Shown piece by piece: positions 7,423-16,127 of a stretch of DNA of 64,000 bases. Under the pieces are notes generated by a model. It was not told the origin of the DNA, searched no databases, and was given only the letters and a program-made list of their open reading frames with translations. A program made the position numbers and the translations under genes. The stretch lies in NCBI GenBank assembly GCA_014204635.1, contig JACHLS010000015.1, positions 1 to 64,000 on the forward strand, in the 5' to 3' direction. How positions within the stretch are numbered: the stretch's first letter is position 1; every line of letters starts with the position of its first letter. The stretch is from Sporosarcina luteola (GTDB taxonomy: Bacteria; Bacillota; Bacilli; Bacillales_A; Planococcaceae).

Positions 7423-8256
7423 ATGGATCTTATCTATCAAGATCATGTTACACTGGCAAATGGCATAAACATGCCCCAGTTAGGATTGGGCGTTTACAAA
7501 ATGACAAACCCTGAAGAAACGCTGTCTGCTATAAGTTATGCGTTGGAGGTTGGCTATCGGGCAATTGACACAGCTGCCATTTATGAAAATGAAGAGGAGA
7601 CCGGGAATGCTATTCTCTATTCTGGTATCCCACGGGACCAGTTATTCATCACTTCGAAAGTGTGGAATACCGATCAAGGTTACGACGAAACACTCCGAGC
7701 ATTTGAAGGATCACTGAAGAAACTGAAGCTGGATTACTTAGATCTCTATTTGACACATTGGCCAGTAGCGGGTAAATACCAAGATACGTATCGGGCGATT
7801 GAACGACTCTATGAGGAAAAACTGATTCGTGCAACGGGCGTTTCGAACCATCATATTCACCATTTGAAAGAAATTCTAGCGCATGCGGCAGTTCCTCCAA
7901 TGGTCAATCAGATTGAACTTCATCCTTTCTTGACTCAAGTTCCATTGCGTTCTTTTTGCGAGCAACATGGAATCGAAGTCACCTCTTGGTCACCGCTTGC
8001 TAGAGGACGGATTTTATCAAATGAAACATTAATTGAAATTGGCAGGGCTCATGGCAAGACAACGGCTCAGATCATTATCAGATGGCATTTGCAAAATGGG
8101 TTGATTGCCATTCCGAAGTCTGTGTCGAAAGAGCGAATTAAGGAAAATGCAAGTGTTGCAGATTTTGTCCTTACGCAGGAGGAGATGCAGAAAATTGATG
8201 AATTGAACAAAAATGAACGTACAGGGACAAATCCTGAAACATATGATCAGTTGTAA
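7423..8256 (+). CDS. Aldo/keto reductase
   Basis: A 277-residue NADPH-dependent aldo/keto reductase with a TIM-barrel fold, reducing aldehydes or ketones; the natural substrate cannot be told from sequence. The catalytic tetrad is present: D49 (AIDTAAIY), Y54, K79 (ITSKVW) and H112 (LYLTHWP). The C-terminal IPKSVSKERIKEN motif binds the cofactor 2'-phosphate. ATG 7423 follows a perfect AAGGAGGG site, whereas an upstream in-frame ATG at 7348 sits in the pbuG promoter. It is most similar in pattern to Bacillus YvgN/YtbE glyoxal reductases. It stands alone, divergent from pbuG. Confidence 0.94.
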   Translation: MDLIYQDHVTLANGINMPQLGLGVYKMTNPEETLSAISYALEVGYRAIDTAAIYENEEETGNAILYSGIPRDQLFITSKVWNTDQGYDETLRAFEGSLKKLKLDYLDLYLTHWPVAGKYQDTYRAIERLYEEKLIRATGVSNHHIHHLKEILAHAAVPPMVNQIELHPFLTQVPLRSFCEQHGIEVTSWSPLARGRILSNETLIEIGRAHGKTTAQIIIRWHLQNGLIAIPKSVSKERIKENASVADFVLTQEEMQKIDELNKNERTGTNPETYDQL

Positions 8257-8333
8257 AATAGGTACTAATGCCCTCTGACTTTTCTCATAAATAACCGATA
8301 TATAGAAGTAGAGTAAAAATAGGGGGGATCATA

Positions 8334-9272
8334 TTGTTCAGAAGCAGGAAGAATGTCAGCAATGATGAAAATTATATAAAAGAGATTGAGCAATTGAAAC
8401 ATGAATATAGACGTAAAGAAGAAGAGGAAGCCGCACGACTTGAGGAGTTGAAAAGCGAGCTGGAAGCTGCGGTTTCACAGCATGAAAAGGTAAACGCACA
8501 ACACAATGTGCTGGGAGAAGCGGTCAGTCAAATTGAAAAAAAATTCGAGAAAGTGGATGACCTGAGTGAAAGAACGGCATTGAAGTCAGAGGATTTGTTC
8601 GCAAAGGGACGTTCATTGGAAGAAAAGTCTCAATTGATGGTGACAGAGGCGACAGAAGGAGCCAAGGAAGTTCATGGAACTGCAGATGTCATTAACCAAT
8701 TGGGAGTACAAATCCAGTCCTCCGAACAGAATATGACGAATTTGAGTGCACGTTCCGTTGAAATTCAATCCATCGTTGGGGTCATCGAGGATATTGCCGC
8801 GCAAACGAATTTATTGGCTCTGAATGCTTCTATCGAGGCAGCGCGGGCAGGGGAATCAGGAAAAGGATTTGCAGTAGTTGCTCAAGAAGTAAGAAAGCTG
8901 GCCGAAAGCACTTCGGATAGCACTGCCAATATCCAAACGTTGACGAATGCGCTTCGGGAGGAAATCGAACGAGCATTGCAAGCGACACGGAAAAGCGCCG
9001 AGCTAGTAGAGAAAGGCATTCAAGTCAGTATGGAAACAGAGGCGAAAATCGAACGGATCCTGCACACTGTCGAGGACAGTCAATCGGATATCACCGCAGT
9101 GCAAGATATGATGGAGGAGCAAAAAAAGCTTTCTAGCAGTGTCAAACAAGAATTACTGGAAGCAAAGCAATTGTTTGCGGAAGCCCAAGCTTTGATCATG
9201 GAGCATATTGATGATGCGAAAGAAGTGGATATGCGCTTAGAAAATGGCATCCGACAATTAGCGCATAATTGA
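8334..9272 (+). CDS. Soluble methyl-accepting chemotaxis protein
   Basis: A 312-residue chemoreceptor-type protein without membrane segments. The N terminus is a long coiled coil (residues ~15-80, rich in E/K/L), followed by the conserved signalling hairpin tip [42 protein letters not shown], given here only as position ~147-188. It should contact CheA/CheW in the cytoplasm, as B. subtilis YfmS does. The start is TTG 8334 after AGGGGGG. An ACCGATAT element at 8294-8301 resembles the -10 of sigma-D promoters, but no good -35 is seen. Confidence 0.9.
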   Translation: MFRSRKNVSNDENYIKEIEQLKHEYRRKEEEEAARLEELKSELEAAVSQHEKVNAQHNVLGEAVSQIEKKFEKVDDLSERTALKSEDLFAKGRSLEEKSQLMVTEATEGAKEVHGTADVINQLGVQIQSSEQNMTNLSARSVEIQSIVGVIEDIAAQTNLLALNASIEAARAGESGKGFAVVAQEVRKLAESTSDSTANIQTLTNALREEIERALQATRKSAELVEKGIQVSMETEAKIERILHTVEDSQSDITAVQDMMEEQKKLSSSVKQELLEAKQLFAEAQALIMEHIDDAKEVDMRLENGIRQLAHN

Positions 9273-9329
9273 AACAATGGAATGATCCCGGGGAACCACA
9301 ACGGGTTCGAATGATGATAAGAAAAGGGA

Positions 9330-9360
9330 AAAGGAGTGCAAATCGCACTCCTTTTATTTT
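9330..9360. terminator. Terminator after the soluble chemoreceptor
   Basis: Hairpin AAAGGAGTGC-AAATC-GCACTCCTTTT followed by ATTTT, placed between convergent genes. Confidence 0.9.
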
Positions 9361-9392
9361 GATACTAAAATGGTGATTCACAACGCCAGTTA

Positions 9393-9896
9393 CTATGTAT
9401 TTTGACTTAGTTTCAGCAGTTGTTCCGTACTCGAGATAAAGGTTTTCCAATCATTGCTGATTGTCATGTTCATTCCAATGCCTACCTGCCGAAGCTTGGA
9501 TTGTAATTCTTCAAAGTCCTTTGTGTCGCTTTCGGTGACTGTACTGAATGAATACAACTCATCGTGAGGATACTGGCTTAACGCAGCTCTCAGCCGCTCC
9601 ATCATACTCCGGTCTTCGTTAGAAAGCCATCCTGAATACATACCACTATTCATTGCTGTCTCTATTCCGTTTAGAACATCTCCCAATTGGCTCGTAACCA
9701 GGTTTGGTTCAGGCCAATCCGACCGTTTTTGATGATCGATCAAACCTTCAAGTTCTGCTAATTTGTATTGGACCTCAGAGTAAAACAACTCCTCATGAAC
9801 AAGACTCATTTTCAAGTAACCCACAACTAGACAAACTATCAAAAATACATTGCCTGCTATTGAGACAATGAAAATGGATTTTTGTTTTTTGCTCAC
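9393..9896 (-). CDS. Hypothetical membrane-anchored protein
   Basis: About 167 residues with a short basic N terminus (SKKQKS), one transmembrane helix (IFIVSIAGNVFLIVCLVVGYL, ~8-28) and a soluble C-terminal part that is probably extracellular and mostly helical. The GTG start at 9896 is preferred because GGGGGAG lies 5 nt upstream; the longer frame to 9935 lacks a ribosome site. No known domain is recognised. It stands alone between two + strand terminators or genes. Confidence 0.75.
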   Translation of the reverse strand: MSKKQKSIFIVSIAGNVFLIVCLVVGYLKMSLVHEELFYSEVQYKLAELEGLIDHQKRSDWPEPNLVTSQLGDVLNGIETAMNSGMYSGWLSNEDRSMMERLRAALSQYPHDELYSFSTVTESDTKDFEELQSKLRQVGIGMNMTISNDWKTFISSTEQLLKLSQNT

Positions 9897-10243
9897 ATTG
9901 CTCCCCCTAATTTTGTTTGATTGAAACATGGGCATTCTGATTGTTCTAAAAACCAGTAAAATTTTTCTAATAAATGATATCGTCCATTCGATTTAAAGCG
10001 GAACAGAGGATGTTAGCAGTTTAAGTATAATTGAATTGAATGTTGAAAAACTTTGCTCAACGACTTCCAAGGGTTGAAGGTTATTTCAGTAACTGCTCAA
10101 GTCAATCATTGAAACGAAACACATTATTATGGACGTTGTCATCACAACATAAAGAGGACATCAATTCGCATGTGAATGATGTCCCTGAATCCTATGTTAT
10201 TTCATGTATAGCGTCCATCAACCGAAACCGCTCCCGGCTTTTA
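9897..10243. other. Intergenic stretch with one hairpin
   Basis: No credible gene lies here; the short + strand ORF from 10040 has no ribosome site and no protein-like composition. Inverted repeat GGACATCA...TGATGTCC at 10156-10184 could act as a weak terminator for the minus-strand pseudouridine synthase operon. Its T-run on that strand is poor. Confidence 0.5.
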
Positions 10244-11092
10244 TTATTCAATCGTAAGCGGTTCCTGTGTAATTGGATGGACAAAGGAAACTTTGACAGC
10301 CGTCAATCGATAGTGCCCGTCCTCTGTCTCGGAGCCGCCGTATAAGGTGTCTCCTTTAATGGGATGCCCGATATGTGAAAAATGGACACGGATTTGATGG
10401 GTACGCCCGGTATCGAGTCTTGCTTCAATGACTGTTGAATCTTCAAGCCGTTTCAGAATGTGGAAATGGGTGACGGCGGATTGTCCGTTTGGTGAAACGC
10501 GTCTCCGAGTCGGGTGGTGCCGATCTCGTCCAATTGGATATTTAAGGGAACCTCTCATGCGGTTCAACCGCCCATCTACTTCCGCCTGATACGTCCGGGT
10601 CACTTCGTTCTGCTCCATCATCCGATCAAGCAGCCCTTTGGCAATGGGATGCTTGGCAACAACTAGCAATCCTCCCGTTCCTTTATCGAGCCGCTGCACA
10701 TGTTCCGCATACTTTCCACCTTCCCGATGGATGAATCCCATCATCCGGTTCATAAAAGTGCCTGTCCCATCGGAATGATCGGGATGCGTTGCCATCCCTG
10801 CAGGTTTCCTGGCAACTAGCAGATGTTCATCCTCCCAGAGGACGTCAAGGGTTTGCGGCTCTTCCGGAATATAAGCGGACGCAACCTCAGGAAATGTAAA
10901 GCGGAGCACAGTTCCTAATTCCAGCGGTTCCTTCCAATCTACGGCAGCGCCTGCCGCATCATAAATACTTTTTGCCATTCGCAACTGATGGACTGTTTTT
11001 TTGCCGACTTCCCACTTTTCCTTCAGCAATGTTTCAACTGTCAGTCCTTCTTCTGTTATTTTATAATGGAATGTTGGGCTGGCAATCATCAT
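10244..11092 (-). CDS. yhcT: RluA-family pseudouridine synthase (YhcT-like)
   Basis: A 282-residue RluA/RluD-type enzyme converting uridines in rRNA or tRNA to pseudouridine. The catalytic loop HVQRLDKGTGG holds the invariant Asp (D136), and the RTHQIRVHFSHIGHPIKGDTLYGG motif is canonical. There is no clear N-terminal S4 domain. The ATG overlaps the stop of the thioredoxin gene (ATGA), so translation is probably coupled. It is the last gene of a bdbC-thioredoxin-pseudouridine synthase operon. B. subtilis yhcT sits near yhcX, which is also the neighbour here. The RNA target is unknown. Confidence 0.93.
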   Translation of the reverse strand: MMIASPTFHYKITEEGLTVETLLKEKWEVGKKTVHQLRMAKSIYDAAGAAVDWKEPLELGTVLRFTFPEVASAYIPEEPQTLDVLWEDEHLLVARKPAGMATHPDHSDGTGTFMNRMMGFIHREGGKYAEHVQRLDKGTGGLLVVAKHPIAKGLLDRMMEQNEVTRTYQAEVDGRLNRMRGSLKYPIGRDRHHPTRRRVSPNGQSAVTHFHILKRLEDSTVIEARLDTGRTHQIRVHFSHIGHPIKGDTLYGGSETEDGHYRLTAVKVSFVHPITQEPLTIE

Positions 11093-11562
11093 TTACCTGT
11101 ATATTCCTTAAAAAAATCATTAATTTCTTGTTCTGGGTTTTGCGGTCCAACAATCCTGCCGATTTCTTTCCCGTCTTCGTATTGAATGAGAGTCGGCCAT
11201 CCTGTAATTCCGAATGGCTCCGCTTCTTCTTCAAATTCAAGCATATTGTATTGATAGACATGAATCCCTTTTTCTTTCGCGATCGGCATGAGGATAGGCG
11301 TCATCTTCATACAATACGGACAAGTGGGGGAGAAGAAATAAGCCGTGACAGGCTCTCCGGTTTCGATTTTTTCCTTCAGCTCTTCCGGCATCACAATATT
11401 GCTGTAATTTTTATTGCCGAGCAGATCAATGGTAGGTTGTTCAAGTTCTTTTGAACCGTATGGATTATTCTTCAGTTTCATTTTGTTAGATTGGTTCGTC
11501 AACACGATAATTAAAACGAATAGGACAATAACGACACCGCCGATTGCAACTAGTTTTTTCAT
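11089..11562 (-). CDS. Membrane-anchored thioredoxin-family protein
   Basis: 157 residues: a single N-terminal membrane anchor (about residues 3-22, AIGGVVIVLFVLIIVL), then a thioredoxin fold outside the membrane. The active site is C81-P-Y-C84 and the cis-proline loop is GWPTL. It probably works as the extracytoplasmic thiol oxidase partner of the DsbB-like protein encoded just upstream: the stop of bdbC overlaps its ATG. BdbA/BdbD-like roles in exported disulfide formation are the likely function. CPYC rather than CGPC suggests an oxidative, DsbA/glutaredoxin-like redox potential. Confidence 0.88.
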   Translation of the reverse strand: MKKLVAIGGVVIVLFVLIIVLTNQSNKMKLKNNPYGSKELEQPTIDLLGNKNYSNIVMPEELKEKIETGEPVTAYFFSPTCPYCMKMTPILMPIAKEKGIHVYQYNMLEFEEEAEPFGITGWPTLIQYEDGKEIGRIVGPQNPEQEINDFFKEYTGK

Positions 11563-11990
11563 TTAGTCATGACTCCTTTTGCCTGTTTCCATACGAAAAG
11601 GCTTGTAATTAAAATAAGTAAAAATGCGATCAACGCCATAAAGGGAATCGTAATAAATCCCAAATAATTGACGTATTGCCCGGTGCAAGGGACGTTTCCG
11701 CACACGGGTGCGTGACTTTGAAAAAATGAGAACTTTTGAATGCTGTAATGATAAAGAGATGTGCCAGCGCCGATGATGGAAAAGACCGCTGTTGTCAAAG
11801 CGATCTTGGCATTCTTTTGAACTAGTGCGATTGCTGAGATGAGGACGATCGGATACATGAGAATCCGCTGGTACCAGCAGAGTGTACAAGGAGTAAACCC
11901 TTTAATCTCCGAATAATACAAGGATCCGAGCGTGGCGATCAGTGAAACGGTAAAAATGAAGAGCAACCCATTTTCCTGTCGTTTTTCCAT
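11559..11990 (-). CDS. bdbC: Disulfide oxidoreductase, DsbB/BdbC family
   Basis: A four-helix membrane protein of 143 residues that reoxidises a DsbA-like partner and passes electrons to quinone. Both cysteine pairs are present: C35-TL-C38 in TPCTLCWYQR after the first helix, and C97/C102 in APVCGNVPC in the second external loop. ATG 11990 follows AGGGG by 9 nt; the frame stays open to 12194 but has no better start and would overlap the divergent gene. First gene of a three-gene operon with overlapping stops and starts. Confidence 0.92.
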   Translation of the reverse strand: MEKRQENGLLFIFTVSLIATLGSLYYSEIKGFTPCTLCWYQRILMYPIVLISAIALVQKNAKIALTTAVFSIIGAGTSLYHYSIQKFSFFQSHAPVCGNVPCTGQYVNYLGFITIPFMALIAFLLILITSLFVWKQAKGVMTK

Positions 11991-12117
11991 ATTAGCCAAC
12001 CCCTGACTTTTAGACTTCTCTTTGATTATAGAGTTTCTAATGAAGACTGTAAAATATTCTAGCCCAAATGACTTGTTAGCAAGCAAGATGGGTAAACAGA
12101 TAGCAGAGGTGATAGCG

Positions 12118-13662
12118 GTGAGTGAAAGATTTGATCTGACTCCATTTGAAATAAGTATGGTTATTCGAGAGATGGAGTACGAGGATATTAACAAAATACT
12201 AAATATGCAATCTGTCTGTTTTCCTGGGATGGAGCCTTGGAAGAGGGACCAATTAGAGAGTCATTTGGATATCTTTCCGGAAGGCCAATTTGTGGCGGAG
12301 CTGGATGGAGAAATTATCGGCTCCTGTTCCAGTTTGATCATCAACTTTGATGAATACGATGACCGACATACGTGGGATGATATTTCAGATGGCGGTTATA
12401 TTACAAACCATAACCCGGAAGGTTACAATCTATATGGAATTGAAGTGATGGTGCATCCAGATTATCGAAGGATGAAAGTGGGGCAGCGCTTATACGATGC
12501 GAGAAAAGAGCTTGTTCGTCAAATGAACTTGAAATCGATCATTATCGGCGGTAGGATCCCTAACTATCATAAATATGCTTCTGAAATGTCCCCGCGCGAC
12601 TATGTAGATGCGGTTAGCAGGCATAAGATATACGACCCGGTCTTGTCGTTCCAATTATTGAATGACTTTACTTTAATGCGGATTAATCCAAACTATCTTC
12701 CGGATGATAAAGCGTCTATTAAGTATGCAACATTAATGGAATGGAACAATGTAGATTATCGTGCAATGTCCAAACGACACTTCAAGACCAGTTTTCCCGT
12801 GCGGATTTGTGTCGTGCAATATTTAATGCGCAAGATTTCTTCATTTGGGGAACTTGCCGGTCAATGTGAGTATTTTGTCGATGTGGCTTCCGACGCCAGT
12901 TCCGACTTTGTTGTATTTCCGGAAATATTTACGACGCAGCTCATGTCTTTCATAGACGAACGAACTCCAAGCCAGGCGATCAGAAAGTTAACAGAATACA
13001 CTCCGCAATATATTGAACTATTCAACAACCTGGCAGTCCGCTATAACGTGAATATTATTGGTGGTTCTCATTTTGTGAAGGAAGAAGATGAAGAAATATA
13101 TAATGTTGCCTACTTGTTTCGACGGGACGGATCAATTGAAAAGCAATATAAACTGCATATAACACCAAATGAACGAAAATGGTGGGGAATTAGCCGAGGT
13201 GATTCAGTCCGCGTATTTGATACCGACTGTGGGAAAATCGCTATTCAAATCTGTTATGACATCGAGTTCCCTGAATTGGCCCGTATTGCTACGGAGCGGG
13301 GGGCTAAGATTATCTTTACTCCATTCTGCACAGATGATCGGCAAGGATATTTACGTGTACGTTATTGTGCGCAAGCGAGAGCTGTAGAAAATCAAGTATA
13401 CACCGTTATTTCAGGGACGGTCGGCAATTTGCCGCATACAGAAAACATGGATGTGCAATATGCCCAGTCAGCCATATTCGCACCATCTGATTTTGAATTT
13501 GCAAGGGATGGCATTGTAGGTGAGACAAATGCAAACGTAGAGATGGTACTAATTGGTGATGTGGATCTGGAAATTTTGCGCAGACAACGGCAAAGCGGTA
13601 CTGTCAAACAACTGAAGGATCGTCGGACGGATGTATATAAAGTTCAATATTTAAAAGAATAA
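12118..13662 (+). CDS. yhcX: GNAT acetyltransferase/carbon-nitrogen hydrolase fusion (YhcX-like)
   Basis: 514 residues with two domains. Residues ~10-190 form a GNAT acetyltransferase (acetyl-CoA loop VHPDYRRMKVGQRLYDARKEL). Residues ~220-490 are a nitrilase-type amidase with the E-K-C triad visible in VFPEIFT (E near 268), KLHITPNE (K near 344) and IQICYDIEFPE (C near 379). The GTG at 12118 has AGAGGTGAT in front and gives a length almost equal to B. subtilis YhcX; the open frame to 12022 lacks a site. Substrates are unknown; acylation followed by amide hydrolysis of a small metabolite is an inference from the fusion. It is divergent from bdbC. Confidence 0.92.
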   Translation: MSERFDLTPFEISMVIREMEYEDINKILNMQSVCFPGMEPWKRDQLESHLDIFPEGQFVAELDGEIIGSCSSLIINFDEYDDRHTWDDISDGGYITNHNPEGYNLYGIEVMVHPDYRRMKVGQRLYDARKELVRQMNLKSIIIGGRIPNYHKYASEMSPRDYVDAVSRHKIYDPVLSFQLLNDFTLMRINPNYLPDDKASIKYATLMEWNNVDYRAMSKRHFKTSFPVRICVVQYLMRKISSFGELAGQCEYFVDVASDASSDFVVFPEIFTTQLMSFIDERTPSQAIRKLTEYTPQYIELFNNLAVRYNVNIIGGSHFVKEEDEEIYNVAYLFRRDGSIEKQYKLHITPNERKWWGISRGDSVRVFDTDCGKIAIQICYDIEFPELARIATERGAKIIFTPFCTDDRQGYLRVRYCAQARAVENQVYTVISGTVGNLPHTENMDVQYAQSAIFAPSDFEFARDGIVGETNANVEMVLIGDVDLEILRRQRQSGTVKQLKDRRTDVYKVQYLKE

Positions 13663-13676
13663 ACCATCTGTTAACC

Positions 13677-13713
13677 TTCCATGTGGATGGTGAATATGTT
13701 ATAGTATATTCAC
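13677..13713 (+). promoter_or_regulatory. Promoter with palindromic operator upstream of the RHH regulator
   Basis: A perfect inverted repeat GTGAATAT-N8-ATATTCAC (13690-13713) encloses the -10 box TATAGT (13700-13705). The -35 (TTCCAT, 13677-13682) is weak. The geometry fits repression by a small dimeric DNA-binding protein; the adjacent ribbon-helix-helix gene is the obvious candidate for autoregulation. Confidence 0.6.
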
Positions 13714-13734
13714 TAAGGGAAAGGGAGGATTCAC

Positions 13735-14184
13735 ATGGAAGACAAGAAAAAAAACAAAACGGTTAATATAAGCGATGTAGATTTAGGAAGAGGAAAGGGA
13801 CAAACGGTAGAATCTGAAAAAATAACGATTAATATGAATGTTGTCGATTTAGGGAAAATCGATTTATTAGTGGACCAAGGATTTTATTCAAACCGGACAG
13901 ACTTTATCCGGACATCCATCCGAAACCAGTTGTCGACCCATGCGGTAGAAGTGCAAGAAATTGTCGTGCGGAAATCGTATGTGGTAGGAGTTATGCGGCT
14001 GAGCCGTGAGGATTTAATGGAGCTTGAGGAAAATCACACAAGAATAGATATTAAAGTGGTCGGGTTGCTCATGTTGGACAATGACATTGACGTCGAGTTG
14101 GCTAAACGGACAATTGCTTCAGTTCAAGTGAACGGAGTATGGAAAGCAAGCGCTGAGCTGAAGACTGCTTTAAGTGCGTTGTAA
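13735..14184 (+). CDS. Ribbon-helix-helix (CopG/NikR-type) transcriptional regulator
   Basis: 149 residues. After a charged N-terminal tail, residues ~29-75 (KITINMNVVDLGKIDLLVDQGFYSNRTDFIRTSIRNQL) fit a ribbon-helix-helix DNA-binding domain: a beta strand, then two helices with the SNRTDFIR turn. The remainder (VVGVMRLSREDL... DIDVELAKRTI) looks like an alpha/beta effector domain, but the nickel-site histidines of NikR are not evident. The ATG has a GGGAGG site. It follows its own palindromic promoter and ends at a strong terminator, so it is monocistronic. Target genes are unknown. Confidence 0.82.
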   Translation: MEDKKKNKTVNISDVDLGRGKGQTVESEKITINMNVVDLGKIDLLVDQGFYSNRTDFIRTSIRNQLSTHAVEVQEIVVRKSYVVGVMRLSREDLMELEENHTRIDIKVVGLLMLDNDIDVELAKRTIASVQVNGVWKASAELKTALSAL

Positions 14185-14220
14185 CGAGTGGTAGACGGAA
14201 TCCAAGCTAGTTCTTAACTA

Positions 14221-14266
14221 ATTCAGGTGAAGGAAAACATGCCGTTTTTCTTCACCTGAATTTTTG
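14221..14266 (+). terminator. Terminator of the RHH regulator gene
   Basis: Hairpin ATTCAGGTGAAG...CTTCACCTGAAT followed by TTTTTGTCTTTT. Confidence 0.92.
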
Positions 14267-14349
14267 TCTTTTCGTGGTGACCGCTTGATTGAGGAGAAGG
14301 GGGTTTCTCGTGATTTCCAGACGGCCATTTGTAAGTTTGCGGGTACTTC

Positions 14350-14760
14350 CGTACAACCGCTCGTAAGGTCCGGAACCTCTCGTATCACCCGTTCAACCGC
14401 TCATAAGTGTCCAGAACCGCTCGTATATCCCGGTGACCGCTCGTAAATTGTCCGGAACCTCTCGTATCTTCCGGCGACCGCTCGTAAGTAGTCCGGAACC
14501 GCTCGTATCTTCCGTCCAACCGCTCATAAGTTCCCAGGAATATCTCATATATCCCGGCGACCGCTCATAAGTGTCCAGAACCGCTCGTATATCCCGGCAA
14601 CCGCTCGTCCTGCACCTCTCGTATCTTTCGTCCAACCGCTCGTAAGTTATCCGGAACCGCTCGTATCTTCCATACAACCGCTCATAAGTTCCTAGGAACC
14701 TCTCATATTTCCCGATAAGCGCTCATATATTCCCCAGATCCTCTCATATCCTTCGATCAC
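14350..14760 (-). repeat. Short-period repeat array 1 (core TACGAGCGG on the minus strand)
   Basis: About 20 degenerate units whose + strand core is ACCGCTCGTA, with starts at 14356, 14375, 14396, 14416, 14436, 14457, 14477, 14498 and 14519 onward, giving a mean period of 20.4 bp. Linkers alternate between types such as TCCGGA and ATCCCGG. The minus-strand core TACGAGCGG resembles the TATGCGCGG core of arrays 2 and 3. The array fills most of the ~600-nt gap between convergent genes; ORFs through it (YERF-type repeats) are artefacts of the period. Confidence 0.8.
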
Positions 14761-14806
14761 CTGCTCATGAGCCAGCTTGCACCAAGTAGAATTACTTCCA
14801 ATAGAA

Positions 14807-14858
14807 AGGACAGACCAGGAAATCAGTATGCACTGACTTTCTGGACTGTCCTTATTTT
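14807..14858. terminator. Hairpin downstream of rsgA
   Basis: Long inverted repeat AAGGACAG...CTGTCCTT with inner pairing around TCAGT-ATGC-ACTGA. A T-run follows on the + strand (TTATTTTTC) and a weaker one on the minus strand, so it can serve rsgA and also shield the repeat array. Confidence 0.65.
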
Positions 14859-14872
14859 TCAAGCCGATTCGA

Positions 14873-15928
14873 TTATCTTTTTTTATTAGTGGATTTCTGC
14901 TTTGTTTTCCGGTCTTTGGCTGCCGAACGTTTTAACTTCTGTTCGAGGAAAGCGAGCTCTCTTTGTAATTTTACATAGCTGTTATAACGTTCTGCGGGCA
15001 AACTTCCATCCGCAAGGGCGATTTGTACGGCACAGCCGGGTTCGCTCCGATGCTTGCAATCCCCAAATTTACATGAATGCGCGAGCGTGTCGATGTCTTG
15101 GAAACTGGCTTCCAAACTATCCCCCTGGTCCCAAAGTTGAAATTCACGCATCCCTGGTGTATCAATTAAAATGCCTCCATGCGGCAGACACAACAATTCC
15201 CGGTGGGTTGTAGTATGGCGCCCTTTCGCATCGTCCTCCCGAATTTCTTGTACCTCCATCTTGCCGTCCCCCATAAGGGCGTTGATCACGGAAGACTTGC
15301 CAACACCTGAGGAACCAAGCAGGGCAGCTGTTTTTCCGTCTTCCAAAAGTGAGAGCACCTCATCGAGTCCTTCGCCGGAATGGCTGCTGATCGCAATCAC
15401 ATGGGTTCCGAAAGCGATGCTTCTTGTTTTTTCAATATAACTGCTGACATCCGTGCATACATCTTTCTTCGTTAACAAGACGACCGGATTAGCACCGGAA
15501 TCGTACGAAGCGACAAGATAGCGTTCTAGCCGCCTTTCATTAAAATCTTGGTTTAACGACATGACAAGGAACACAATATCGACATTGGCAGCGATAATCT
15601 GCTCGGATATCGTAGAACCAGCGGATTTCCTGGTGAACAGAGAGATTCTTGGAAGGAGTGAATGGATGATTCCGCGTTGTTCACCTGGCATCCGCTCGAC
15701 GGCCACCCAATCTCCGACGGCGGGAAAGTCCCGCCGTTCTGTCGCCGAATGTTCCATTGTACCGGAACAGACGGAAAGCCACTCTCCTTCTTCTGTTATG
15801 ACACGATACATCCGTTTATGTTCGAGCGCCACCCTTCCAGGGAGACATTTCATTGTTATTCCTTCTGGTAAAGCAAACCATTCCTGCTCTCTGCGTACTG
15901 TCCAACCTAGCTGTTGTAAATTTGTCAT
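14873..15928 (-). CDS. rsgA: Ribosome small-subunit biogenesis GTPase RsgA
   Basis: 351 residues. An N-terminal OB fold (~1-95) is followed by a circularly permuted GTPase domain: TKKD (G4) near 153, Walker A GSSGVGKSS at 205-213 (G1), and DTPG at 256-259 (G3). The C-terminal zinc site is C286, C291, H293, C299. RsgA checks the decoding centre of 30S subunits late in assembly and hydrolyses GTP when bound to it. The ATG is preceded by AGGAGG. A leader with an upstream ORF and terminator/antiterminator pair lies directly in front, suggesting that transcription is attenuated. In B. subtilis it belongs to a different operon. Confidence 0.96.
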   Translation of the reverse strand: MTNLQQLGWTVRREQEWFALPEGITMKCLPGRVALEHKRMYRVITEEGEWLSVCSGTMEHSATERRDFPAVGDWVAVERMPGEQRGIIHSLLPRISLFTRKSAGSTISEQIIAANVDIVFLVMSLNQDFNERRLERYLVASYDSGANPVVLLTKKDVCTDVSSYIEKTRSIAFGTHVIAISSHSGEGLDEVLSLLEDGKTAALLGSSGVGKSSVINALMGDGKMEVQEIREDDAKGRHTTTHRELLCLPHGGILIDTPGMREFQLWDQGDSLEASFQDIDTLAHSCKFGDCKHRSEPGCAVQIALADGSLPAERYNSYVKLQRELAFLEQKLKRSAAKDRKTKQKSTNKKR

Positions 15929-15954
15929 TTCATTTCCTCCTGTTTATGCGAATC

Positions 15955-16060
15955 AAAAAAACCGTGGGTCCTGGATCGGACACCACGGCTTTCACGCGCA
16001 TAACAGAAAAGACATATCGATCAATGCGATAGGTCAGGTGAAAGCATGGGTCCGATCCAC
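15955..16060 (-). promoter_or_regulatory. Transcription attenuator in the rsgA leader
   Basis: On the minus strand, in transcript order: P1 5' strand TGGATCGGAC (16059-16050), P2 GCTTTCAC (16045-16038), hairpin TATCG/CGATA (16031-16015), P2 3' strand GTGAAAGC (15995-15988), P1 3' strand GTCCGATCCA (15981-15972). P1 pairs perfectly over 10 bp, P2 over 8 bp. A terminator CCGTGG-T-GTCC...GGACCCACGG plus seven T's (15988-15955) uses the P1 3' strand in its stem and loop, so P1 and the terminator exclude each other. rsgA's ribosome site begins ~15 nt later. Confidence 0.75.
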
Positions 16061-16095
16061 GTTACAAATAATTGAGTGTAAGTAGTCTTATTCAT
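16021..16095 (-). CDS. Leader peptide upstream of rsgA (24 aa)
   Basis: A 24-codon ORF starts at ATG 16095, with AGAAGGTG seven bases before it, and ends with TGA in the loop of the small internal hairpin. The peptide begins MNKTTYTQLFVTWIG. Codons 12-16 are themselves the 5' strand of the antiterminator P1. A ribosome moving through would melt P1 and favour the terminator; a ribosome stalled early would leave P1 free and let rsgA be transcribed. This resembles the leaders of antibiotic-inducible genes (erm, bmrB, vmlR). The mechanism is inferred. Confidence 0.65.
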   Translation of the reverse strand: MNKTTYTQLFVTWIGPMLSPDLSH

Positions 16096-16127
16096 ATGCC
16101 AACACCTTCTTTCTATCAGTTTTATTA

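Noticed and set aside
8253..8301. Full sigma-D promoter before the soluble chemoreceptor gene.
   Set aside because: The -10-like ACCGATAT is good but no TAAA-type -35 occurs 14-16 nt upstream.
10040..10345. 101-codon + strand ORF downstream of the hypothetical membrane protein.
   Set aside because: No ribosome site, Ser/Arg-rich unstructured composition, and it overlaps the 3' end of the pseudouridine synthase gene in antisense.
14393..14677. 94-codon minus-strand ORF with YERF/YERS repeats.
   Set aside because: It arises from the 20-21 bp repeat (seven-codon period) in array 1; no ribosome site and stop-free only because of the period.
15561..16085. 174-codon + strand ORF over rsgA and its leader.
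   Set aside because: Antisense shadow of rsgA; the leader's structure and minus-strand promoter explain the region.
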